Shown: positions 7,786 through 15,776, counted from the first letter of the stretch. The stretch: 43,669 nucleotides of DNA from Prevotella sp. UBA2739 (GCA_002353525.1 DEJV01000066.1:1-43669); one strand, 5' to 3'. Numbers and translations: made by a program. The notes: generated from the letters alone by a model not told the origin.

Positions 7786-9017
7786 GACTGCTGCGCCTGC
7801 GCCGGGGCGAATGGCCGGTGGCTGTGCTCGCGCTGGTGGTCATCGGCGTGTTTCAGTGGCTGCTCATCTCGAAGTTCTATGTGTTGTTTGCCGACTACTC
7901 GCCCGAAAATTGGCGGGTGTTCATGCGCAACTTCCACATGTCGGGCTTCGACCCCATTACTTACGGTGTGGTGACCGACTGGAACATAGGCTATAACATT
8001 CTGCGCCATCCGCTCTTGCCGTTTCTGCTCTATCCGTTCTACCTGCTCAACCAGTTGTTATGGAGTCTCACGGGCGTCAACTGTGTGCAGTTTTTGGTAG
8101 GAGCCGTGCTGGCCTTCTGCGCGTTTTACAGCTTTTTGTTTCTCTACCGCATTCTTCACGAGCTGGTAGGGGTGGGCCGTCAGGTGGCGTTGCTGCTCGT
8201 CATGTTGTTTTTCGGGTTTGCCTACATTCTCATAGCTACTTTTGTGCCCGACCATTTTGTGATATCTTTGATGCTGATTCTGGCCACACTCTATATTGCC
8301 GGCCTGAAGCTGAAGGCGCATCAAACCTTCAGCGTGGCAGAAATCGTGGTGATGTTTGTGCTGACCGCTGGCGTTACGCTGAGTAATGGTGTCATCACGG
8401 GTTTGGCGCTGCTGTTTGTCAATGGGCGTCGTGCTTTCAGCAGGCCGATGGTGGTCAGTCTGTTGGTGGCCTCGGTGGTGCTCGTCGGTTTGGGATTGGG
8501 TGTGAATGCGTTGCTCGATGATCCTGGCGATCAGGATGTTGCCGGTTGGCTGGACACGTCGTTGCCCCGTGTGCAAACCGTTGTAGAGAATTTCTTCGGT
8601 GAGTCGTTGCAGCTGCATCGCCGCCATTTGTTGGGCGATGTGCTGGTGCGCCGTCCAGTTTTCGTTACTTACACGTGGGCGGCACAATATGCTGTTGAGG
8701 CTGTTCTGGTGTTGTTGTTTGTCTGTGGTGTGGTGGCAGGTCGCAAGTCAAAGTTCTTGTGGCTCACCATGTCGTGCTTCTTCTATGCCGTATTGCTGCA
8801 TCTGACGCTGGGCTTTGCCATCAACGAGGTCTATATCATGGCTTGCCACTGGGCGTTTGCCATGCCCATTGCCATGGGCTATTTGTTTGTCGATACCCGC
8901 AAATGGCTGAAAATGTGCTTGTTCATTATCATCCTATCCATCGTCGTTTATCTGTGGATGTATCACGGCACATTGCTCTACCGTTATCTCACATGGCCTT
9001 TACGCTTGAAGTTTTAG
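7755..9017 (+). CDS. polytopic membrane protein, putative GT-C-like glycosyltransferase (DUF6080-like), copy 2
   Basis: A 420-residue paralogue of the preceding protein, overlapping it by 31 nt. Shared blocks include MSGFDPITYGVVTDW (D66), YNILRHPLL, TGVNC, FVPDHF, ENFFGESLQLHRRHLL and NEVYIMACHWAFAMPIA. About ten hydrophobic helices are visible. It lacks the charged ~70-residue insert of copy 1. Retention of the same loop residues in both copies argues that both are active, perhaps with different acceptors. It is last in the operon; a long inverted repeat (9032-9199) follows its stop and may end transcription. Function is inferred from neighbours only. Confidence 0.7.
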   Translation: MFVRSLLAGLRLLRLRRGEWPVAVLALVVIGVFQWLLISKFYVLFADYSPENWRVFMRNFHMSGFDPITYGVVTDWNIGYNILRHPLLPFLLYPFYLLNQLLWSLTGVNCVQFLVGAVLAFCAFYSFLFLYRILHELVGVGRQVALLLVMLFFGFAYILIATFVPDHFVISLMLILATLYIAGLKLKAHQTFSVAEIVVMFVLTAGVTLSNGVITGLALLFVNGRRAFSRPMVVSLLVASVVLVGLGLGVNALLDDPGDQDVAGWLDTSLPRVQTVVENFFGESLQLHRRHLLGDVLVRRPVFVTYTWAAQYAVEAVLVLLFVCGVVAGRKSKFLWLTMSCFFYAVLLHLTLGFAINEVYIMACHWAFAMPIAMGYLFVDTRKWLKMCLFIIILSIVVYLWMYHGTLLYRYLTWPLRLKF

Positions 9018-9056
9018 ACATAGAGAAATTTCGACATAGAGACATAGAGACTTTTT
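9017..9056 (+). repeat. octanucleotide repeats (GACATAGA) next to a stop codon
   Basis: Octamers in register from 9017: gacataga, gaaatttc, gacataga, gacataga, gacttttt. The first unit starts on the last base of the TAG stop codon of the upstream membrane protein gene. The 3' part also forms the left arm of the inverted repeat 9032-9199. Confidence 0.7.
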
Positions 9057-9199
9057 TAGACATCTTAAACGGATGTATTTCCGATATAAAGACATATTCA
9101 GACATTGCTTCTCGACAGAGAGTTTTAAAATTGAAAATAGATATTTGACTTTCGACAATTATCAAAAAGATGTCTAAAAGTCTCTATGTCTCTATGTCG
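9032..9199. repeat. long inverted repeat between convergent operons
   Basis: The arm at 9032-9066 (begins CGACATAGAGACATAGAGAC) is the reverse complement of 9167-9199 (ends CTCTATGTCTCTATGTCG), differing only by two extra A/T in a poly-T run. The arms are separated by 100 nt of AT-rich sequence. It sits exactly between the ends of two convergent operons (stops at 9017 and 9228), so it may act as a bidirectional transcription barrier. Confidence 0.85.
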
Positions 9200-9227
9200 A
9201 AAACAAAACTCTTTGTCGAAAAAGCAT

Positions 9228-10241
9228 CTATCGCTTTCCCGTCCATTTCTGAAGGCGTCGAACAATCGATTTTCTGATTTGAGAGAAATTGCCATAGCGC
9301 AGGTTGAGCCACAGTTCTTCCATCGAGCGCCACATCTTCACCCACGGATGGCCCCAGGCGTTGATGCGGTAGAGCGTCTCCTTGAAAGGCACGTACTCCA
9401 TGATGTATTTGGGATGTTTCAGTGGGAACTCCAGTTCGTAGCGCGGCATGGTGAAGATGCGTTGCACGCCGCTGGGCAGCGTCTTCAGCGATGCGTAGTG
9501 GGTAGAGTCGTTGGTGGCTCCCACATTGTTGATCAGGTTGTGCGTAGGCATCACGGCCAGTCCGTGGTTCATCAGCATGGTCGACCAGAAGATGCTCTCA
9601 AAGTATGGCTTGCCATTGGCACGGTGGTTGTGGCACATCTGCATGAAGTCGCTGCGATATTTTCTTACCTTCACCAACTGCTCCAGCTGACGGCGGTTGA
9701 AATCGTCATCGAGAAACGAGTAGGTGCCATCCCATTTGTCGACGACCCTGCGCCACGATGCCCATCCCCAAATGGCAAACACCGAGGTGAAAAAATAGTC
9801 GTAGGGCACGTCTTTGGTAATCTCTTCCTCATTGAAACCCGTAATCATGGTCACGCGCTCGTCGTGCTCGTAGCGGTCGAGCAACTCTTTGCAGAAGGGG
9901 AAAAACGACTGCGAGGGCACTACATCGTCTTCGAGCACCATGCACTTGTCGGCCAGCGAGAAAGCCCATTTGTGCGACAGATAGCCCGACGGGTCGCAGC
10001 CTTGGTTTTTGGGCTGGTAGTTGCGGTGCACCTCGCACTCCCAGTCGATGTTCTCGTCGGCCACAATCTGCCTGCAGGCCTCAATGCCGGGCAAGTCTTT
10101 TTCTCCCCGCGGTCCGTCCTGATAGAGGAACAGGCGTGAGGGTCGTGCCTTCTTCACTTCCTCAAAAACTAGTTTGAACGAGTCGGGCCGGTTGAAGAAG
10201 AGCATCAGCACGGCGATGTCGGTCTTGGCAGCGTGTTTCAT
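9228..10241 (-). CDS. HlpA-like GT-A glycosyltransferase
   Basis: A 337-residue soluble glycosyltransferase. It opens IAVLMLFFNRPDSFKLVFEEV, the nucleotide-sugar-binding strand of a GT2-type fold, then FLYQDGPRGEKD and an acidic LEDDVVPS motif (metal-binding DxD-like), followed by WGWASWRR. This combination is typical of Bacteroidales proteins often labelled hemolysin-like HlpA or GT2. I chose ATG 10241 (MKHAAKTD), which overlaps the TGA of the upstream gene as ATGA, rather than the longer frame to 10292. It is last in a minus-strand operon with a flippase and a GT2, so it probably builds a surface polysaccharide unit. Donor and acceptor cannot be read from sequence. Confidence 0.85.
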   Translation of the reverse strand: MKHAAKTDIAVLMLFFNRPDSFKLVFEEVKKARPSRLFLYQDGPRGEKDLPGIEACRQIVADENIDWECEVHRNYQPKNQGCDPSGYLSHKWAFSLADKCMVLEDDVVPSQSFFPFCKELLDRYEHDERVTMITGFNEEEITKDVPYDYFFTSVFAIWGWASWRRVVDKWDGTYSFLDDDFNRRQLEQLVKVRKYRSDFMQMCHNHRANGKPYFESIFWSTMLMNHGLAVMPTHNLINNVGATNDSTHYASLKTLPSGVQRIFTMPRYELEFPLKHPKYIMEYVPFKETLYRINAWGHPWVKMWRSMEELWLNLRYGNFSQIRKSIVRRLQKWTGKR

Positions 10242-11167
10242 AGTCGTTGATATAGTTTGAGTATGACATTCTTCATCAGTTTGACGAGCCATCCCGCCAG
10301 GGTGGGCGGCAGCGTGTAGACCGTCCGCTCGTAGAGTGGCAGGCGTGCGGATGAGATGTTGAGTGTCTTTCTGTATTCCTTGGCCGCGTCGGCATTTCCG
10401 GCATAGAGAAAGCTCTCGTACTCTTTCACCTGGTGCAGTGAGAAGGCTTCGCGCAGCCGGCCGCGCTGCTCATCGCTCCACTGGCCGATCAGCTGTGCCA
10501 GAATCTCGTCGTAGAGCCGCACGCGCTCCAGCGTCTGACGGCGGTTGTTGGGCAGCCCTATATTATAATAGTACACACAATGGTCGGTGAAGAAAACCTT
10601 CGGCTGCCGGCTGAGCACCTTCATCTGCATCATTTTGTCCTCGCCCTCGATAATCAGGCGTGGCGTGTCCAGACAGCCTTCCAATATTTCCTTGCGAAAA
10701 AGAATTCCCCACAGCACGCAGAAGCGGTTTTTGTTGGTCATGATGGCGCGCATCAGTGGCTCCGTGGGTGTCAGTCCGCGATAGACAACCGGCGAGTGGG
10801 TGCCATGCTGGGTGCAGAAAGTACCTACCACCTCGTCGGCCTGCTCGCGCTCTATGGTGTCGTAAAGGCGTTTCAGGGCATGGGGCATGAGCGTGTCGTC
10901 GGCATCGACAAAGGCGATATACTTGCCCAGGGCAGCCTCCACACCCTTTCTGCGGGCATCCGTCACACCGCCGTTCGCCGTATGAATCACGCGGATGCGG
11001 TGGTCGCTGGCAGCCAGTTGGTCGCAGATGGCTCCCGAGTTGTCGGTGCTGCCGTCGTCGACAGCCACAATCTCAAAACTCTGGAAGTCTTGCGTCAGAA
11101 TGCCGCGAATGCAGTCGGCTATGTATTCAGCCTTATTGTATACAGGAATGATGACCGATATTTCCAT
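10238..11167 (-). CDS. GT2 family glycosyltransferase
   Basis: A 309-residue family 2 glycosyltransferase. The N-terminal GT-A fold is plain: ISVIIPVYNKAEYIADCI, VAVDDGSTDNSG and the metal-binding FVDADDTL. The remainder (about 200-309) is helical, without membrane segments. It lies 21 nt downstream of the flippase gene and is coupled by ATGA to the next transferase. It should add one sugar to a lipid-linked oligosaccharide in the cytoplasm. Confidence 0.92.
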   Translation of the reverse strand: MEISVIIPVYNKAEYIADCIRGILTQDFQSFEIVAVDDGSTDNSGAICDQLAASDHRIRVIHTANGGVTDARRKGVEAALGKYIAFVDADDTLMPHALKRLYDTIEREQADEVVGTFCTQHGTHSPVVYRGLTPTEPLMRAIMTNKNRFCVLWGILFRKEILEGCLDTPRLIIEGEDKMMQMKVLSRQPKVFFTDHCVYYYNIGLPNNRRQTLERVRLYDEILAQLIGQWSDEQRGRLREAFSLHQVKEYESFLYAGNADAAKEYRKTLNISSARLPLYERTVYTLPPTLAGWLVKLMKNVILKLYQRL

Positions 11168-11188
11168 ACCCCAAAATGTATAATGGTT

Positions 11189-12637
11189 TTACTCCTTTTT
11201 CTTCATCACTTTCTTCTTGGCGAAGTCGATACACTCGTCGAGAATCACCGCCCGGCTCAGTTTCATCACGACGAAATAGAGCACTGCCGCCATCGTCACC
11301 CGCGCTGCCAGCAACAGCCAGTAGTTGGCTATCGGCAGGGTGCAGAAGTGGGTGACGACCATGACTCCTGCCGCCGCCAGCATGAAGGGACAGATGTCGC
11401 TCAGTGTTTCGGCAAGCGTGATGCCCAGCAGGCGGTAGGCCGCCCGTTGCCATGCCAGCAGCCACACAATGAGGAATGCCGAGTAGGCAATGATCATCGG
11501 CACCATGCCCAGCCGGTAGAAAGCCAGGATGACGGCCACCTGCAGCACAATCTGCATGATGTTCAGCCGCAGGTAGATATCAGAGCGTCCGCTGCTGATG
11601 ACGAGGTTCTGATACATCGTATAGAAGGGCATGAAGGCACCGCTGACGCAGAGAATCTTCAGCAGCAGCGCACTCTCGAGCCACCGTTCGGTGAGCGCCA
11701 GCACGATAAACTCGCGCGACACCAGCGCCAAACCGAACATGCACGGGAAGGAGATGAACGCCGTGAAGCGCATCATCTTGCGCATCACCCGCTTCTCGCG
11801 CTCCCGTTCGTCGGTCACCGACACCAGCACCGTCTGTGCCACCTGTCCCATGGTGCCAGAGATGAAGTTGTTGGCCTTGGTGTTCCAGTTGTTGGCCTGC
11901 GTGTAGTTGCCCACGTCTTTCAGCAGGAACAGCCGTCCGAAAATCACGGTCAGGATGTGGTTGCTCACCGTGTTGATGATGTTCGTTAATAATATTTTTA
12001 CGCTGAAATTGAACATCTGCCGCACCGGCCCGAAGTCGATTTTCCACGTGGGTCGCCACCCCGAATAGTAATACCTGCCGATGTTCAGCACCAGGATGAA
12101 CAAGATCTGCTGCCACGCCAGGCTCCAATAACTGAATCCCTTGTAAGCCATGACGATGCCCGTGGTGCCCGACACCACCAGTGCCGCAATGGTCGATACG
12201 GCCAGCTCGCGAATCATCAGGTTCTTCGTCATGTAGGCACCCTGGGCAATGCCGAACGAGGCGATGACAAACCCCAGAAACACAAATCGCGAGAGACCCA
12301 CCAGCCGCGGCTCATCGAAAAACCATGCGATGAGCGGTGCTGCAGCAAACAGAATGGCATAGATGGCAAAACTGGCCAGGATGTTGAACCAGAACACCGA
12401 GTTGTAGTCGCGGTGCGTGGGAGCTTTCATGTTGATGAGACCTTGCGAGAAGCCACTGCTCTGCAGGTTGCCCGCAATGACGGTGAAGATGGTGAGCAGC
12501 CCCACGATGCCGAAGTCTTCTTGCGACAACCGACGCCCCAGCAGAATGCCTATAACGACATTCAGCAACTGCACCGTTCCGTTGTTCATCATGCTCCAGA
12601 ACAGTCCCTTAGTGGTTTTCTCCTTCAGGTTGTCCAA
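11189..12637 (-). CDS. Wzx-type polysaccharide flippase
   Basis: A 482-residue polytopic protein of the PST/MVF (MurJ-Wzx) superfamily, which flips undecaprenyl-linked repeat units across the inner membrane. The start LKEKTTKGLFWSMMNNGTVQ and the FGIVGLLTIF and QGAYMTKNLMIRELA regions are typical of Bacteroidetes members; 12 or more hydrophobic segments are visible. The start is a TTG (12637-12635): no in-frame ATG fits the conserved N terminus. A promoter lies just upstream. It leads the three-gene glycan operon. Confidence 0.92.
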   Translation of the reverse strand: MDNLKEKTTKGLFWSMMNNGTVQLLNVVIGILLGRRLSQEDFGIVGLLTIFTVIAGNLQSSGFSQGLINMKAPTHRDYNSVFWFNILASFAIYAILFAAAPLIAWFFDEPRLVGLSRFVFLGFVIASFGIAQGAYMTKNLMIRELAVSTIAALVVSGTTGIVMAYKGFSYWSLAWQQILFILVLNIGRYYYSGWRPTWKIDFGPVRQMFNFSVKILLTNIINTVSNHILTVIFGRLFLLKDVGNYTQANNWNTKANNFISGTMGQVAQTVLVSVTDEREREKRVMRKMMRFTAFISFPCMFGLALVSREFIVLALTERWLESALLLKILCVSGAFMPFYTMYQNLVISSGRSDIYLRLNIMQIVLQVAVILAFYRLGMVPMIIAYSAFLIVWLLAWQRAAYRLLGITLAETLSDICPFMLAAAGVMVVTHFCTLPIANYWLLLAARVTMAAVLYFVVMKLSRAVILDECIDFAKKKVMKKKE

Positions 12638-12659
12638 TGTGAAATCTCTTTTTCCTTGG

Positions 12660-12690
12660 CAAAGTTACGAAAAGTCGAGCGAAATGCAAA
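12660..12690 (-). promoter_or_regulatory. promoter of the flippase-glycosyltransferase operon
   Basis: On the minus strand TTTG (12690-12687) is followed after 19 nt by TAACTTTG (12667-12660). It lies 23 nt before the TTG start codon, which supports that start and a leader of fewer than 20 nt. Confidence 0.65.
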
Positions 12691-12764
12691 GGGAAAGCTA
12701 GCTTTTCTTTTCATTTCCGAGGCGGAGTAACTGATGTAAAGTGACGAAAAATCGAGTGCAGAAC

Positions 12765-12784
12765 AAAACAAACGCGTTTGTTTT
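12765..12784. repeat. 20-bp perfect palindrome
   Basis: AAAACAAACGCGTTTGTTTT reads the same on both strands. It lies about 75 nt upstream of the flippase -33 element. It could be an operator or a small terminator-like stem, as T-rich sequence follows on the plus strand. Confidence 0.8.
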
Positions 12785-12885
12785 TTGCGTTTGGGTGGTT
12801 GGTCATTCTATGGCGGTGCGTCAGAAAAGTTTACAAAATGGCGATTTGCGTGTTTTGTGAATTTGCTTTGCTCACAAAACAGGAC

Positions 12886-13023
12886 GCAATTTGTTAACAA
12901 ATTACGATGCGATTTGTTAACAAATTAAGGTGCGATTTGCTAACAAATTGAATTGCGATTTGCTAACAAATTAAAGAGTAATTTGCTAACAAATTGGAGT
13001 GTAATTTGCTAACAAATGAGAAA
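12886..13023. repeat. palindromic tandem array, six 23-bp units
   Basis: Units begin at 12886, 12909, 12932, 12955, 12978 and 13001, an exact 23-nt period. The core of units 1 and 2 is centred on TTTGTTAACAAA; in unit 2 and its neighbours it extends toward the perfect palindrome AATTTGTTAACAAATT. Units 3-6 carry GCTAAC at the centre, so each is one base off perfect. The 7-nt linkers vary. The last unit is degenerate at its right end. Confidence 0.9.
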
Positions 13024-13106
13024 TTGTTGTTTATATGCCCTTTTTCGACGATTTTATCGGTTTGGTAATTATAATTTACAAGTACGTAAGAAAAGTGCCA
13101 AAAAAG

Positions 13107-13137
13107 TTGCGATTTTTCAAGAAATGCCTTAACTTTG
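13107..13137 (+). promoter_or_regulatory. promoter of the GH2 gene
   Basis: TTG (13107-13109) and TAACTTTG (13130-13137) are 20 nt apart. Transcription should begin near 13143, which rules out the ATG at 13139 as the translation start and favours the ATG at 13184. Confidence 0.65.
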
Positions 13138-13183
13138 CATGAAGAAGCAATCAAAGTATCCGATTCTAATGCCTTTTTTATCT

Positions 13184-15625
13184 ATGACAAAATCAATCTC
13201 AATGCTCATGTTGCTGGTGCTGTTTGCCCTCACCATGCAGGCGCAGCCGTCAGCACGCCAGTCCATCCGGCTGGACGACGGCTGGAAGTTCGCCCTCGGC
13301 CATGCTGCCGACCCCGTGAAGGACTTCGGGTGTGGCACCGAGTATTTCAACTATCTGACGAAGGCAAACTCGATTCATAACGAGGGACCTTACTCCAGCA
13401 AGTTCGACGACTCTGCCTGGCAGAAGGTGCGCGTGCCCCACGACTGGGTGACCACGCTGCCCTATGCCCCCGACGCCAGCCACTCGCACGGCTATAAGAC
13501 GGTGGGCTATCGCTATCCTGCCACCAGCGTGGGATGGTATCGCCGGCAGGTAAGCATTCCCGCTGCCGATCTGGGCAAGCGCATCACTCTGCGCTTCGAC
13601 GGCATCTTCCGCGATGCCCGCGTGTGGTTCAACGGTTTCTATCTGGGCAACGAGCCCAGCGGCTATGCCACGCAGGTCTACGACGTCAGCGAGTATGTCA
13701 ACTATGGTGGTGACAACCTTATCTGCGTGCGTGCCGACGCCACCCTCGAGGAGGGATGGTTCTACGAGGGTGCCGGCATCTATCGCGACGTGTGGCTCGA
13801 GAAGTCGGCAGCCGTCAGCGTGGCCCCCTTCGGCACGTTTGTCTATGCCGCCCTGCAGCCACCTTATAGCGAGGCCACCCTCCACGTCGCTACCGAGGTG
13901 TACAACCACTCGCTGCAGTCGCAGTGCTACACCGTGGAGCACCGCCTGCTCGATGCCGACGGCCGCGAGGTGGCGCACACCCAGACCAGCCAGGAGCTGA
14001 CCATCGGCAGCAAGGACACCCAGAGTCAGACGGCCACCATGCAGCTGGCGCAGCCCCACCTGTGGAGCCCCACCGACCCTTATTTATATAAGGTAGAGAC
14101 CACTGTCAAGGTTTCCGGGAAGACTACCGATGTGTACTATACCACTACCGGCATCCGCGACATCGACTTTACCGCCGACCGCGGGTTTCTGCTCAATGGC
14201 AAGCCCCTGAAGCTGAAAGGCGTGAACATGCACCAGGATCATGCCGGCGTGGGAGCCGCCATCCCCGATGCCCTGCAGGAGTGGCGCATACGCCGCCTGC
14301 AGGAGCTGGGCTGCAACGCCTACCGTGCATCCCACAACCCCATGACACCCGCGCTGCTCGACATCTGCGACCGTCTGGGCATGCTCGTCATCGACGAGAA
14401 CCGCCTCGCTGGCATCAATGCCGAGCATCTACGTCTGCTCGAGAACATGATCAAGCGCGACCGTAACCACCCCTGCGTCATCCTCTGGAGCGACGGCAAC
14501 GAGGAGTGGGGCATGGAGAACACCATACAGGGGCGCCGCATCGCCGAGGCCATGCGCGAGCATACACGCCGCCTCGACCCCACGCGCCACTCTACCATTG
14601 CCAATGCCGGTGGCGGTGAGATGATCAAGGGACTCGACGTGGTGGGATTCAACTATATCCTGCAAAACCATGTCGACGAGCGCAAAAAGGCCAATCCCGA
14701 CTGGAAGATTGTAGGCACCGAGGAAACCACCGGCTGCGGCACACGTGGCGTCTACTTTACCGACCCCATCCAGCCCGGGCGCATGCCCTCGATGAACCTC
14801 GAGGCCGACCCCAAAGACGGCACGCTGAACCGCATTGAGCGCGGATGGCAGTTCTACGACCAGCGCCCCTGGGCGGCAGGACTGTTCTACTGGACCGGTT
14901 TCGACTATCGTGGCGAGCCAAATCCGCTGAAGTATCCCGCCACCGACTCTGAGTTTGGCATTCTTGACTACTGCGGATTCTGGAAAGACGAGGCATGGTA
15001 TCTGCGTTCGTGGTGGACCGACGAACCCACCCTGCACATCTTCCCCCACTGGAATCTTGCAGGTCATGAGGGCCAGCAGGTCGACGTGTGGTGCTACAGC
15101 AACTGCGACGAGGTGCAGCTCACCGTCAACGGCCGCCGGCTCGAGCGCAAGGCCATGCCCCGCAACGGACACCTGCGCTGGACCACCACCTACCAGCCCG
15201 GCCGCATTGTGGCTCACGGCTATAAGAACGGGCGCCGCATTCTCACCCAGACCATCGAGACCACCAAGCCCGCCTCGGCCATCACGATGCGTGCCGACCG
15301 CACCACCCTGCAGGCCGACGGCCGCGATGTGAGCGTCGTCACCGTGGAAATACGCGACGCCAAGGGCCGCCTCGTGCCCGATGCCTGTCCGGTGCTCACC
15401 TTTCGTCTGGAGGGCGAGGGCCGCATCCTCGGTGCCGGCAATGGCGACCCGTCGTATCTCGGCGCCGACCATCCCAGCGACCCCGACTGCCATGAGTTCA
15501 CCATTCCAGCCTTCAACGGTCTGGCGCAGGTGCTCGTGCAGAGCTCTACCAACCCCTCGGCCCTGGTTCTCTCAGCATCCTCCGGTCAGCTGAAAAAAGG
15601 AGCCATCAGTATAACAACACAGTAG
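13184..15625 (+). CDS. GH2 beta-galactosidase-like glycoside hydrolase
   Basis: An 813-residue secreted or periplasmic GH2 enzyme acting on terminal beta-galactosides or a related beta-sugar. The signal peptide is MTKSISMLMLLVLFALTMQA. Domains in order are a sugar-binding jelly roll (VPHDW, GWYRR, FDGIFRDARVWFNG), an Ig-like domain, a TIM barrel (LKLKGVNMHQDH, ASHNPMTP; acid/base Glu in ILWSDGNEEWG; nucleophile probably a Glu of GTEETTG), then DUF4982-like and Ig-like C-terminal domains. The longer frame from 13139 would begin at or before the predicted transcript start. It appears monocistronic, with the palindromic array 160 nt upstream. The exact substrate is not readable. Confidence 0.88.
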   Translation: MTKSISMLMLLVLFALTMQAQPSARQSIRLDDGWKFALGHAADPVKDFGCGTEYFNYLTKANSIHNEGPYSSKFDDSAWQKVRVPHDWVTTLPYAPDASHSHGYKTVGYRYPATSVGWYRRQVSIPAADLGKRITLRFDGIFRDARVWFNGFYLGNEPSGYATQVYDVSEYVNYGGDNLICVRADATLEEGWFYEGAGIYRDVWLEKSAAVSVAPFGTFVYAALQPPYSEATLHVATEVYNHSLQSQCYTVEHRLLDADGREVAHTQTSQELTIGSKDTQSQTATMQLAQPHLWSPTDPYLYKVETTVKVSGKTTDVYYTTTGIRDIDFTADRGFLLNGKPLKLKGVNMHQDHAGVGAAIPDALQEWRIRRLQELGCNAYRASHNPMTPALLDICDRLGMLVIDENRLAGINAEHLRLLENMIKRDRNHPCVILWSDGNEEWGMENTIQGRRIAEAMREHTRRLDPTRHSTIANAGGGEMIKGLDVVGFNYILQNHVDERKKANPDWKIVGTEETTGCGTRGVYFTDPIQPGRMPSMNLEADPKDGTLNRIERGWQFYDQRPWAAGLFYWTGFDYRGEPNPLKYPATDSEFGILDYCGFWKDEAWYLRSWWTDEPTLHIFPHWNLAGHEGQQVDVWCYSNCDEVQLTVNGRRLERKAMPRNGHLRWTTTYQPGRIVAHGYKNGRRILTQTIETTKPASAITMRADRTTLQADGRDVSVVTVEIRDAKGRLVPDACPVLTFRLEGEGRILGAGNGDPSYLGADHPSDPDCHEFTIPAFNGLAQVLVQSSTNPSALVLSASSGQLKKGAISITTQ

Positions 15626-15695
15626 CGCCCCCGAAAAGGAATGATATGTATGAAATAAACAAAGGCAGGTTGTTGTCAATCTTTTAGATACCTCA

Positions 15696-15718
15696 ACTTT
15701 GCAACTCAGTTGTAAAGT
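15696..15718. promoter_or_regulatory. 23-bp near-perfect palindrome, probable metal-regulator operator
   Basis: ACTTTGCAACT and AGTTGTAAAGT flank a central C and are reverse complements except for one position (the sixth from each end). It ends 8 nt before the -7 box TATCTTTG, covering the -33 region of the P-type ATPase gene, which is where a repressor would sit. The shape and spacing recall Fur-family operators; that assignment is an inference. Confidence 0.6.
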
Positions 15719-15726
15719 CGTTGTGG

Positions 15727-15734
15727 TATCTTTG
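15727..15734 (+). promoter_or_regulatory. -7 box of the P-type ATPase gene
   Basis: TATCTTTG matches TAnnTTTG, 43 nt before the chosen ATG at 15777. No -33 TTTG is at ideal spacing; the palindrome 15696-15718 occupies that place, which suits a regulated promoter. Confidence 0.55.
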
Positions 15735-15776
15735 CAACGAAAAATAGAGAACAGACAATTAAAAAAAGTTGCAGAT

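Larger units (their letters stand above)
12638..13183. other. gene-free divergent regulatory region rich in dyads
   Basis: No credible gene lies here. From left to right it holds the flippase promoter (12660-12690), a 20-bp perfect palindrome (12765-12784), a hairpin with 9-bp stem GTTTTGTGA/TCACAAAAC (about 12852-12880), six 23-bp palindromic repeats (12886-13023) and the GH2 promoter (13107-13137). The density of dyads suggests regulator binding for one or both divergent transcripts. Confidence 0.75.

Noticed and set aside
10580..11989. 469-codon plus-strand open frame opposite the GT2 and flippase genes
   Set aside because: Same cause: it spans two real minus-strand genes and is compositionally biased (His, Gln, Arg).
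12886..13023. CRISPR or insertion-sequence ends
   Set aside because: Units of 23 bp with no spacers, no transposase and no target duplication.
12963..13154. 63-codon minus-strand ORF
   Set aside because: It is made mostly of the palindromic array and the GH2 promoter region; no start signal or protein-like pattern.
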